This document shows positions 9,080 to 16,705 of a stretch of 64,000 bases of DNA, piece after piece. The notes beneath the pieces are model-generated. The model was not told the origin of the DNA, made no database searches, and saw only the letters and a list, made by a program, of their open reading frames with translations. Origin of the DNA: Hymenobacter sp. YC55 (lineage in GTDB: Bacteria > Bacteroidota > Bacteroidia > Cytophagales > Hymenobacteraceae); NCBI RefSeq assembly GCF_029433095.1, contig NZ_JARNTX010000001.1, positions 1,860,001 to 1,924,000 on the forward strand, given 5' to 3'. The translations under genes were made by a program, and so were the position numbers. Within the stretch, counting starts at the first letter, position 1; the number at the start of each line of letters is the position of its first letter.

Positions 9080-10306
9080 ATGCCCGAAGCAGTACCCCCC
9101 GGATTTGAGTCGCTGGCTACGAGCCGCGCTTACTTCACCCAGGAATCTATGCTGGCCGTGGAAACACGGAAGCGCAAGCTGTTCATCGGGCTGCCGCGCG
9201 AGACCTCGCTCCAGGAAAACCGCATTTGCCTCACGCCCGAGGCCGTAAAGCACCTCATCGACGAAGGCCACGAGGTGGTAATGGAGAGCGGGGCCGGCGA
9301 GCCAAGCAAGTACTCCGACCACGACTATTCCGAAGCCGGCGCTACCATTGCCTACTCGCAAAAGGAAGTCTACGAGGCCGACCTCATTCTGAAAGTGGCG
9401 CCCCCTACTCAGGATGAAATCGAATTTCTGAAAGCCAACCAGACCTTGATTTCAGCTTTGCAGTTTGGCACGCTCACCGCCGACTACGTGATGGCACTCA
9501 CCCGCAAAAAGGTGAATGCCATCAGCTTCGAGCTCATCAAGGACCCCTCCGGCGCCCGGCCCGTGGTGCGGGCCATGAGCGAAATAGCTGGCTCCACGGT
9601 CATGCTGATTGCCGCCGAATACTTGGCCCGCTCCAATGAAGGCAAAGGCATCATCTTGGGCGGTATCACTGGGGTGCCGCCGTCCCAGGTTGTTATTTTG
9701 GGTGCGGGTACCGTAGCGGAATACGCCGCCCGTGCCGCTACCGGCCTCGGCGCCGAAGTGAAAGTGTTCGACAACCACATTTATAAGCTGCGCCGCCTCA
9801 AGCAGAACCTGGGCACCCAGCTCTACACCAGCACCCTCGACACCTTCGCCCTTAGCCAGCAAATCCGCCGCGCCGACGTGGTAATTGGTGCCCTCAACGC
9901 CGAAGAAGGCCGCGTCCCGTTTATGGTGCCCGAAAACATGGTAGCTAGCATGGCCCCCGGTTCCGTCATCATCGACGTGAGCATCGACCAGGGCGGCTGC
10001 TTCGAAACCAGCGAAATGACCACCCACAATAAGCCGGTCTTCCGCAAGTACGACGTTATTCATTACTGCGTGCCCAACATTGCTAGCCGTGTGCCGCGCA
10101 CCGCAACCAATGCGCTAAGCAACATTTTCACGCCCATTCTGCAGGAAATCAGCCAGCACGGCGGCATCAACGAGGTGCTGTTTACCAACGAGCATTTCCG
10201 GTCGGGTGTGTACGTCTACAAAGGCTCCCTCACCAATGCTACCATCGCTAAGCGCTTCAACATGCGCTACAAGGAGTTAAGCTTGATGATTGCTGTGCGC
10301 AACTAA
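9080..10306 (+). CDS. ald: Alanine dehydrogenase
   Basis: A 408-residue enzyme of the AlaDH/PNT family, converting L-alanine, water and NAD+ to pyruvate, ammonium and NADH. Seen: N-terminal GLPRETSLQENR, the substrate Lys in LILKVAPP, the Rossmann segment VVILGAGTVAEYAARAA followed by the acidic residue in VFDNH, and the family motif VPRTATNALSN. The His usually found in the YLHLA-type motif of characterised alanine dehydrogenases appears to be Gln (SALQFG), so substrate preference is less certain than the family. The gene ends at a very strong palindromic terminator. Confidence 0.85.
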   Translation: MPEAVPPGFESLATSRAYFTQESMLAVETRKRKLFIGLPRETSLQENRICLTPEAVKHLIDEGHEVVMESGAGEPSKYSDHDYSEAGATIAYSQKEVYEADLILKVAPPTQDEIEFLKANQTLISALQFGTLTADYVMALTRKKVNAISFELIKDPSGARPVVRAMSEIAGSTVMLIAAEYLARSNEGKGIILGGITGVPPSQVVILGAGTVAEYAARAATGLGAEVKVFDNHIYKLRRLKQNLGTQLYTSTLDTFALSQQIRRADVVIGALNAEEGRVPFMVPENMVASMAPGSVIIDVSIDQGGCFETSEMTTHNKPVFRKYDVIHYCVPNIASRVPRTATNALSNIFTPILQEISQHGGINEVLFTNEHFRSGVYVYKGSLTNATIAKRFNMRYKELSLMIAVRN

Positions 10307-10346
10307 AACGGCAGCCTGGTTTCAAGAATCTACTTTTCTCTTACTG

Positions 10347-10406
10347 CTAAGAAAAAGGGCTGGTTAAACAGAGTAGCTACTCTGTTTAACCAGCCCTTTT
10401 TCTTAG
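10347..10406. terminator. Perfect 60-bp palindrome, bidirectional terminator
   Basis: Two 30-base arms match without error around the centre at 10376/10377. Each arm has an A/T tract at its outer side, then GGGCTGG, then TTAAACAGAGTAG or its complement, with no spacer. It lies between the convergent ald gene and the flavin reductase gene, and forms a U-tailed hairpin on either strand, so it should stop transcription from both sides. Confidence 0.88.
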
Positions 10407-10424
10407 GATCCACATATTTGCAAG

Positions 10425-11336
10425 CTATCCGGCTGCCAGCAGCAACGTTTTCCATGCATCGAGCAACTTGCCTTCCTCCAGCAACTGCTTGCCGAGTAGC
10501 ACAAGTTGCCGCCTTTGCTCGGTGGGGTCGCCGAAGTGCTGTTGCAACAAAGTGCTGATCAGCGGATCATGCTTGAACTCCTGAACCTGCTCGGGGGTGG
10601 GTATGGCTTGTAATTCGATGTTGGCGAGGCGGCCTAGATTGTTGCCAGTCAGGACGTCGGAGTGGCGGATGTGCTCGGGTAGCTGGTCGATGCCGATGCC
10701 GAGGTTGCGGTTGGGTTTAGGCACCGTGAACAAGCTCTCGGGCGTCACGCGGCTGTACCAGTCGCCGGCGAGGCGAGCAACGGCGTCGAACTTATGTGGG
10801 TCGATGCCGGGGCCGGATTCTAGCAGGATATCCTCGCGAAAGTGCGCTTGCACCACCCGGCAAATCACGAGGTTACCTCCCCCGTTTGAATCTCCGATGG
10901 CAATAATCTGCTCGACTACACACTCCAACGAAACCGGGCACTCAGCCACGCGTGGGGGCCGTACCAAATCCGAAGCCAGCTCCGTGAGGCCTGCTTTTAC
11001 GAATTCATTTACGCCCCGCTCATACTCGGTGCTGGCCAATGACATTTGCTCTACAACCGCATAGTCGCAGATATTGACCACGCATTCGGCTACCTCCCGC
11101 ACATTGAAAAGGGTGTGCTTTTGTGTGTTGTCGCGCACCCGGTTGGCGGGGGAGAAGATAAGGGTCGGCGGGTTGGAACTGAACACGTTGAAAAACGAAT
11201 ACGGGCTCAGGTTCACTTCCCTGGCGGCGGAAATGGTACTCACAAACGCCACCGGGCGCGGGGCCACAGCACTCAGCAAAAACTGGTGCCACTCGGGTCC
11301 CGGCAGCGTACCTGGCGTAATCGTGCGAAAAGACAT
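10425..11336 (-). CDS. Flavin reductase-like (flavoredoxin) FMN-binding protein
   Basis: A 303-residue protein with the split-barrel flavin-binding fold of the flavin reductase / DIM6-NTAB family. The N-terminal half has the typical pattern APRPVAFVSTI, NLSPYSFFNVFS and PPTLIFSPANR, which build the FMN pocket; ECVVNICDY and the later LVICRVVQAHF are also family-like. About 100 extra C-terminal residues are helical and Gln/Leu-rich. It has no signal peptide. It probably reduces or binds FMN in the cytoplasm, but its electron partner is not apparent. Confidence 0.82.
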   Translation of the reverse strand: MSFRTITPGTLPGPEWHQFLLSAVAPRPVAFVSTISAAREVNLSPYSFFNVFSSNPPTLIFSPANRVRDNTQKHTLFNVREVAECVVNICDYAVVEQMSLASTEYERGVNEFVKAGLTELASDLVRPPRVAECPVSLECVVEQIIAIGDSNGGGNLVICRVVQAHFREDILLESGPGIDPHKFDAVARLAGDWYSRVTPESLFTVPKPNRNLGIGIDQLPEHIRHSDVLTGNNLGRLANIELQAIPTPEQVQEFKHDPLISTLLQQHFGDPTEQRRQLVLLGKQLLEEGKLLDAWKTLLLAAG

Positions 11337-11388
11337 AGCGGTGAAGTAGGTGAATTCTGATGCAGCGGCTTAGCGAGTTTGACCTTTC

Positions 11389-11425
11389 GCTGGCGCAATA
11401 TGCGCCGATTGAACGCCAAACTTCC
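11389..11425. repeat. Short hairpin-bearing repeat, copy 2
   Basis: Second copy of the element at 2576-2612. Here GGCGCA-ATA-TGCGCC forms a perfect 6-bp hairpin. It lies between the start of the flavin reductase gene and the end of the histidine kinase gene. Confidence 0.45.
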
Positions 11426-11440
11426 TACACCACTGATTCT

Positions 11441-13522
11441 TCAGTCTTTAACGGCGGAAACGGCCGACTTTCCTTGCAGCGGGAGAGTAATAATGAACTC
11501 CGTGTACTCGCCGAATTTGCTTTCCACAGCTAGCATGCCACCGTGGCCGCGCGTAATAATGTCGTAGCTAACCCATAGGCCCAGGCCCATGCCTTCCCCA
11601 TCGGGTTTGGTGGTGAAGAAGCGTTGGAAGATATCCGTTAGCGACTCTTCCGGTACCCCGGGCCCGTTGTCCCGTACCCGGATTTCTGCCTGCTCGCCGA
11701 GCAAGCGGGTACGAAGCGTAACCTGGGGCACATACTCCTCCTCAGTGGCTTGGCGCTGGCGCTGATGCACCGCGTGATACGCATTGGTAAACAGGCTAAT
11801 TAGCACCCGGCCTAGCTCTTGCCGCACCACAGGTACCAGGGGAAGCATTTCGTCGGGGTAATAAAACAAGGCCGTGTTGAAATGCCGATTCTTGAGGCGC
11901 AGGTCGTTGTAGGTGAAGCGCATATACTCATTCGCAAGTGCGTTCAGATCCGTCGCCTGGCGCTGGGCCGGGCCAGTGCTGGAGTAGTCGAGCATGCTAT
12001 TGACGAAGCCTTCCGCTCGTTGGCTGTCCAGCACAATTCGGGACTGGTAGTGACTGAGATTGTTGAACATCTCGTCGATAAGCTGCTGGTCGTCGATGGG
12101 CAGGGCGGTTTTGGCTAGCTCTTCGCGCAGATCCTGGCATAAGCCGGCGCTGATGGCAGCGAAATTTTTTACGCTGCTCATCGGGGTTTTGATTTCGTAA
12201 GCAACACTGGCCATCAATTCACCTAAAGAAGCCATTTTTTCGCGCAGCACTAGCTGGCTTTGGGTGGTGCGCAGCTGCTGCACCATGCGGCCCAGCGTGT
12301 CGCGCTGCCTGGTTAGCTCTTCTTTCTGTTGGCTAATCTGGTTGTTGAGGTGTTGGAGCCGCTGGTTGGCTTGCTTTTGCTTATAAATGTGCCGCCCGAG
12401 CAGCAAAGCCACCAGTAAAAGTGTTCCGAGCCCAACCCACAGCGCATACAGGCGGAAGGAGGAGGTGAGTTCGGCGCGTTCTTCTTCTAGCTGCCGCAGC
12501 CGCAACTGTTCGTCGAAGCCAATGGCATCGAGCTGTTTGATGCGGTGGGGATTGTGCAGGCTGTCCTGGGCCGTGAGCATGATGCCCATGTATTTGAGCG
12601 TGCTGTCACTCTGGCCACGGGCTCGAAACACGTCAGCCAGAAGGGTGCTGGTGCGCAGCACTCCCACAATAAAAGGTAGCGTTTGGCCTACCACCAAGGA
12701 TTTTCGGGCGTAGAAAACGCAGGAATCGGTTTGCTGGCGGCGGTAGTATAGTTCGGCCAGGTACTGAAACGCGCGACACCGACTCCGCAAATCATTTTCG
12801 GGCATTGCCGCCTTGGCACTACGACGATAGTGGTCTACTGCCGAGCTGGTTAAGCCGCGCGAGACCTGCAACCGACCAAGCTCCCGCAAAATGTAGGGCT
12901 GCGGATTGCCCCAGCAACTCCAGCCAGTAGGAGGGGGCGTAACCGTTAAATCATGCGCTTGGCGCAAGTAGTAGGAGGCCGAGTCGAGCAGGGCTAGCCC
13001 TTGGTAGCTGGCCCCAATATTAGTCGTGATGCTGGCCAGCAGGGAAATATCGTTGAGGTGAGCTTGCTGGTAGGTGGCGCGGGCTTGAAAGTAGCAGCGC
13101 AGCGAAGGACGAAAATCATCGAGAGCGAAATACAGTAAGCCCGTTTGGTTGAGCGAGCGGGCCACGCCACACAAGTCATGACTTTGGCGGTTGAGTTGTA
13201 GCGCCTGCAAATTGAGCCGGAGCGCTTCGGGAAGGTTGCCGCGTTCGGCAGGCAGAATAGCCAGGCGCGAAAGGCAGCGGCCTTCCCCCTTGGGGTAGCC
13301 AATGCGCCGGGCTAGTTTTAGGCCTTGTAGCGCGTACCACTGCACCGAATCAAAATGCGAGTAGCGGTAGGTGGCGCTTAGGTCGGCTAGCAGCAGTACC
13401 CGGCTGGTGTCGGTGGAGGCGTGGGCCAATGCTTGCTGAAAAGCAGCGGTTTGAGGGCTCTGTCCTATCCCTTGGAAAGCATATAAAAAAAGCAAAAAAC
13501 AACCCAACAAGCGTGCAATCAT
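11441..13522 (-). CDS. TPR-containing sensor histidine kinase homologue with Tyr in place of the H-box His
   Basis: A 693-residue membrane sensor. It has a signal peptide (residues 1-20), tetratricopeptide repeats in the periplasm (about 25-330), one membrane helix (around LYALWVGLGTLLLVALLLG), a coiled coil (about 375-430), then the kinase core. The dimerisation helix reads SLGELMASVAYEIKTPM: the phospho-acceptor His of the usual AHEI motif is Tyr442 (TAC at 12197-12199, minus strand). The ATP-binding domain looks intact, with N-box LFTNAYHAV, DNGPGVP, FFTTKP and GMGLGLWVSYDI. No response regulator gene adjoins it. It may bind ATP and signal without autophosphorylation, or phosphorylate only in trans. 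Confidence 0.85.
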   Translation of the reverse strand: MIARLLGCFLLFLYAFQGIGQSPQTAAFQQALAHASTDTSRVLLLADLSATYRYSHFDSVQWYALQGLKLARRIGYPKGEGRCLSRLAILPAERGNLPEALRLNLQALQLNRQSHDLCGVARSLNQTGLLYFALDDFRPSLRCYFQARATYQQAHLNDISLLASITTNIGASYQGLALLDSASYYLRQAHDLTVTPPPTGWSCWGNPQPYILRELGRLQVSRGLTSSAVDHYRRSAKAAMPENDLRSRCRAFQYLAELYYRRQQTDSCVFYARKSLVVGQTLPFIVGVLRTSTLLADVFRARGQSDSTLKYMGIMLTAQDSLHNPHRIKQLDAIGFDEQLRLRQLEEERAELTSSFRLYALWVGLGTLLLVALLLGRHIYKQKQANQRLQHLNNQISQQKEELTRQRDTLGRMVQQLRTTQSQLVLREKMASLGELMASVAYEIKTPMSSVKNFAAISAGLCQDLREELAKTALPIDDQQLIDEMFNNLSHYQSRIVLDSQRAEGFVNSMLDYSSTGPAQRQATDLNALANEYMRFTYNDLRLKNRHFNTALFYYPDEMLPLVPVVRQELGRVLISLFTNAYHAVHQRQRQATEEEYVPQVTLRTRLLGEQAEIRVRDNGPGVPEESLTDIFQRFFTTKPDGEGMGLGLWVSYDIITRGHGGMLAVESKFGEYTEFIITLPLQGKSAVSAVKD

Positions 13523-13654
13523 ACCCGAAAGGTAAGCATCGCAAAGAACCTATTTAACTTTCCTAATGAAATCAGACAGCTTTGCGTAGCTCCTCAGTAG
13601 GGTTAAATTTATAATCTTGTATTACACCGTATTGTTTAGCTTTCTTCTCTGTAC

Positions 13655-14590
13655 ATGTTCTTGCGTTTCTTCTGCTTGTTGTCGCTCATATCGTTGGGCT
13701 TTCGGGGCCAGGCCCAGCAACTTTCACCGGGTCTCGCTGCCGATACCACCCGCCTGCGCCACCATATTCTTACGCTGGTAAGCACGCCGCAACCCCGCAA
13801 TTATCTGCACCCAGCAAGTTTGCAACAGGCCGCCGATTACATCCGGCAGGCAATGCGCACGGCAGGCGCACGTACCAGCGAGCAGACATATGAAGTGCAG
13901 GGCAAGCCTTACCAAAACCTGATTGGCAGTTTCGGGCCCGAAGCCGGGCCGCGCCTCATCATTGGGGCGCACTATGATGTGTGCGGCGAACAGCCCGGCG
14001 CCGACGACAACGGCAGCGGGGTAGCGGCGCTATTGGAACTGGCACGGCTGCTCGGCCAGCAACCTAATTTGCCTTACCGAATAGATGTGGTGGCCTACAC
14101 GCTAGAGGAACCGCCGTTTTTCCGTACCCGCCAGATGGGCAGTTACGTGCACGCTCAGGCGCTGCACGCGGCGGGCGTGCCGGTGCGGGGCATGATAGCC
14201 CTGGAAATGCTAGGCTATTACGACGACCAAAAAGGGAGCCAGCGGTATCCGTTCGGCCCGCTGAAGCTGCTGTTTGGTAGCCGCGGCAACTACGTGACGG
14301 TGGCGCAGAAATTCGGGAATGGCCGCTTCGGCCGGCAGTTTGCGCGCCGCTACCGCGCGGCAGCGGCTTTACCCGTGAAGCGGTTTAAAGCGCCGGCTTG
14401 GCTGCCCGGCATCGACTTTTCCGACCACCTCAACTACTGGCAGTTCGGGTATTCGGCCGTGCTGCTCACCGATACGGCTTTCTACCGCAACCAGCACTAC
14501 CACGAAACCACCGATACGCTCAACCGGCTTGATATGCGCCGCCTGGGCTTAGCAGTTGATGCCGTGCTGGCTACCGTGCTGCGCCTTTGA
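13655..14590 (+). CDS. M28 family metallopeptidase, secreted
   Basis: A 311-residue zinc aminopeptidase-like protein. An N-terminal signal peptide (CLLSLISLGFRGQAQ) points to export. Metal-binding segments of the M28 family are visible: the His and Asp of IGAHYDVCG, the bridging Asp of GADDNGSGVAAL, the catalytic Glu of YTLEEPPFF, and a late His in NQHYHETTDT. Its size is normal for a single-domain M28 enzyme. The DUF2490 gene follows on the same strand after 86 bases. It probably removes N-terminal residues from peptides in the periplasm. Confidence 0.88.
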   Translation: MFLRFFCLLSLISLGFRGQAQQLSPGLAADTTRLRHHILTLVSTPQPRNYLHPASLQQAADYIRQAMRTAGARTSEQTYEVQGKPYQNLIGSFGPEAGPRLIIGAHYDVCGEQPGADDNGSGVAALLELARLLGQQPNLPYRIDVVAYTLEEPPFFRTRQMGSYVHAQALHAAGVPVRGMIALEMLGYYDDQKGSQRYPFGPLKLLFGSRGNYVTVAQKFGNGRFGRQFARRYRAAAALPVKRFKAPAWLPGIDFSDHLNYWQFGYSAVLLTDTAFYRNQHYHETTDTLNRLDMRRLGLAVDAVLATVLRL

Positions 14591-14676
14591 GGTTGCAAGA
14601 ACCCAACCGTAGCGAATGGGTGCCGTAAGGGAAGCACGCGCGCACGAATCTTTTCTGGCGCCGCTTGCTGGAGTTT

Positions 14677-15456
14677 ATGCGCAGATTGCCGCTCGTATTA
14701 GGGCTTTGTTTGATGGTTACAGCTGGGTTTGGCCAGGCCCTGCCGCGTCTGCTCGACCACAACACACTCGGCTGGGTGGTCTATTCGGGCGACCATGCGC
14801 TTAGCGACCAATGGGCGCTACACACCGAGTATCAACTGCGGCGGGTAAAGCTGCTCGGCACGCAGCAGCAGCATTTGGCGCGGCTGGGCTTGGTGCGCCA
14901 GCTTACCGACCGGGTGACAGTAAGTGGCGGCTACACCTATTTCCAAACGCACGAATACGGGCGTTATCCTACGGTAAGTGGCCGGCCCCAACCCGAACAC
15001 CGCCTCTATGAAGACGTGACGCTGACTGATGCGTTTGGCCGTTTGCAACTCGAACAACGCTTGCGCCTAGAGCAGCGCTGGCTTGGGCAACGCGCTGAAG
15101 AAGGCGCTGGCCGAGTGCAAGCATGGGAGTATCAGCACCGGATTCGGTATCAGTTGGCGGGGAGCTACCCGCTGCAAGGCCCCACCATCGACAATGGCGA
15201 ATGGTACCTGAATGCGTTTGATGAACTTTTTATCAGTTTCGGGCGCAACGTGGGCAACAACGTATTCAACCAAAACCGCCTTTCCGGTGGACTAGGGTAC
15301 CAGTTCAGCGAGAATGCAAAAGTCGAACTCAACTACCTCAACCAGGTGACGCAACACGCCGAGCCTGACCCCGCCACTGGCCGGCCGGTATTCGAAATAA
15401 ACAATGGTTTCCGGGTGAACATCCTCTACGATCTTGATTTTACGGGTGGGGAGTAA
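14677..15456 (+). CDS. DUF2490 domain outer-membrane beta-barrel protein
   Basis: A 259-residue protein with a signal peptide (PLVLGLCLMVTAGFGQA) followed by the amphipathic alternation of a small beta-barrel. The pattern LGWVVYSGDHALSDQWALHTEYQLRR, repeated aromatic strand ends and the C-terminal VNILYDLDF match DUF2490 proteins of Bacteroidota, whose function is unknown. The ATG at 14677 is chosen over a TTG at 14665. It may share a transcript with the M28 peptidase upstream. Confidence 0.8.
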   Translation: MRRLPLVLGLCLMVTAGFGQALPRLLDHNTLGWVVYSGDHALSDQWALHTEYQLRRVKLLGTQQQHLARLGLVRQLTDRVTVSGGYTYFQTHEYGRYPTVSGRPQPEHRLYEDVTLTDAFGRLQLEQRLRLEQRWLGQRAEEGAGRVQAWEYQHRIRYQLAGSYPLQGPTIDNGEWYLNAFDELFISFGRNVGNNVFNQNRLSGGLGYQFSENAKVELNYLNQVTQHAEPDPATGRPVFEINNGFRVNILYDLDFTGGE

Positions 15457-15571
15457 GGCTAGTGCTTGTAGGAAACATTCCCACCCAAACCCGGTCGGAC
15501 TGGACAATCAAAAATTCCTGGCCTGTATCGTCTATATAAGAGTGATGGGGGCGACGCAGCATCCACGCGGG

Positions 15572-16040
15572 TCAGCCATCAGGGAAATTTCGGGGTTCGT
15601 ACCACTCATTGTGCTGGCACAGGACCCACTCAAGTTGGTCGGCTTCGGGCAGTTGCCGGTACTTATCTGGTAAAGGCAAAGTCGAATCGCAGTCAATAAA
15701 TAAATGTTGATACCGCGTAATTTTTTCTCCAATAGCTGCCACTACTTGCGAAGAGTGCGCAAAGTCCTGTTCGAACAGCCAAACTGCTAAGTAAAACTTC
15801 TTTGCCTGTGCTGTTAGCTGCTGATGCCACTGAGTGCAGGTTGCCAGCAGCACACGCAAAGCCTGTTGCCGAACGGCAAGTGGAATAGTAGTAGACTTGG
15901 TGTGCCAAATACCTAGGCCTAGCTGCCGGTAGTCATACTGCCGCCGCAATAACTCAGGGATGTTCGTTCAAGTGTTCCAGGCTACTACGTTGCTTTTCAA
16001 TGCTGCGTAACAGGCGCTTAGTGCCGCGTGGCTTCTTCAT
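15572..16040 (-). pseudogene. Hypothetical protein gene split by a +1 frame change at CCC-TGA
   Basis: An ATG at 16040 opens a frame of 28 residues (MKKPRGTKRLLRSIEKQRSS onward) that ends at TGA (15954-15956). The next frame continues at once with GAG-TTA-TTG-CGG and runs to 15572. Joined by a +1 shift at CCC-TGA, the product would be about 155 residues, with a basic helical N-terminus and a C-terminal half rich in Gln, Trp and Tyr, ending near WYEPRNFPDG. The second frame has no ATG of its own near its start. I recognise no family. It may be a recent frameshift, a sequencing indel, or programmed frameshifting. Confidence 0.5.
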
Positions 16041-16142
16041 TAGGTCAACTTTAAGGTAAGAAAGTGCTATATCTTTGCTGATTTAGTATATATTTACTAA
16101 TTAGGTATAGTTTTCTTAGTGTAAGTCCTCACTCACCCTGTT

Positions 16143-16565
16143 ATGGCTCAGCTTGCTTGCCCGAAATGCGAATCGAAAGAAGCCACGAAAAGTGGAGTAG
16201 TAGGTGGTAGGCAGCGATACAAGTGCAAGAACTGCGGCTATCACTACTCGGTGGCGAAGGCCGGTAAGGAAATCAACTCCTACTACGTGATAAAGGCGTT
16301 GCAGCTTTACGTAGAAGGGGTGAGCTACCGCGAAATAGAGCGGCTGCTCGGGGTGAGCCACGTAAGCGTGATGAACTGGGTGAAGAAATACGGGATGAAG
16401 GCTCCCCGGCAAACAGATTATCATCCCACCTACAAAATACTAAATCAGAAGGAGTTGAATGAATTCTTTCAGGACCCTAACAACCTGAAGGGTGCGGGCT
16501 TGGTGGTGACCGAGCTAGGCGACAAGTACATGATGATTCGGTGGGAGCGGTTTCGGCAGGGATAG
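16143..16565 (+). CDS. Orphan IS1 InsA-like zinc-ribbon / helix-turn-helix protein
   Basis: A 140-residue protein. Residues 1-35 form a zinc ribbon (CPKC ... CKNCGYHYS). Residues 45-90 form a helix-turn-helix close to IS1 InsA and the IS1595 N-terminal domain (GVSYREIERLLGVSHVSVMNWVKKYG). The last 50 residues, ending in IRWERFRQG, are not part of a DDE nuclease. No InsB-like catalytic gene and no terminal inverted repeats were seen around it. It is either an insertion-sequence remnant or, more likely from its intact frame, a domesticated DNA-binding protein. Confidence 0.75.
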   Translation: MAQLACPKCESKEATKSGVVGGRQRYKCKNCGYHYSVAKAGKEINSYYVIKALQLYVEGVSYREIERLLGVSHVSVMNWVKKYGMKAPRQTDYHPTYKILNQKELNEFFQDPNNLKGAGLVVTELGDKYMMIRWERFRQG

Positions 16566-16705
16566 GGCTATAGGGGTTAGCAGAAATATAGCAAGGGCGT
16601 GACTTCTGGCGGAAGGTTTTGCTACTTGGTTGAGCTGAAGACGAAGCAGTAGCTGCCGCGTCTGGAGTGCTTGATCTATCCCCACATCATTCCCACAACC
16701 CCTCT

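Noticed and set aside
9452..10063. A 203-codon minus-strand frame within ald
   Set aside because: Antisense to conserved alanine dehydrogenase sequence; no supporting context.
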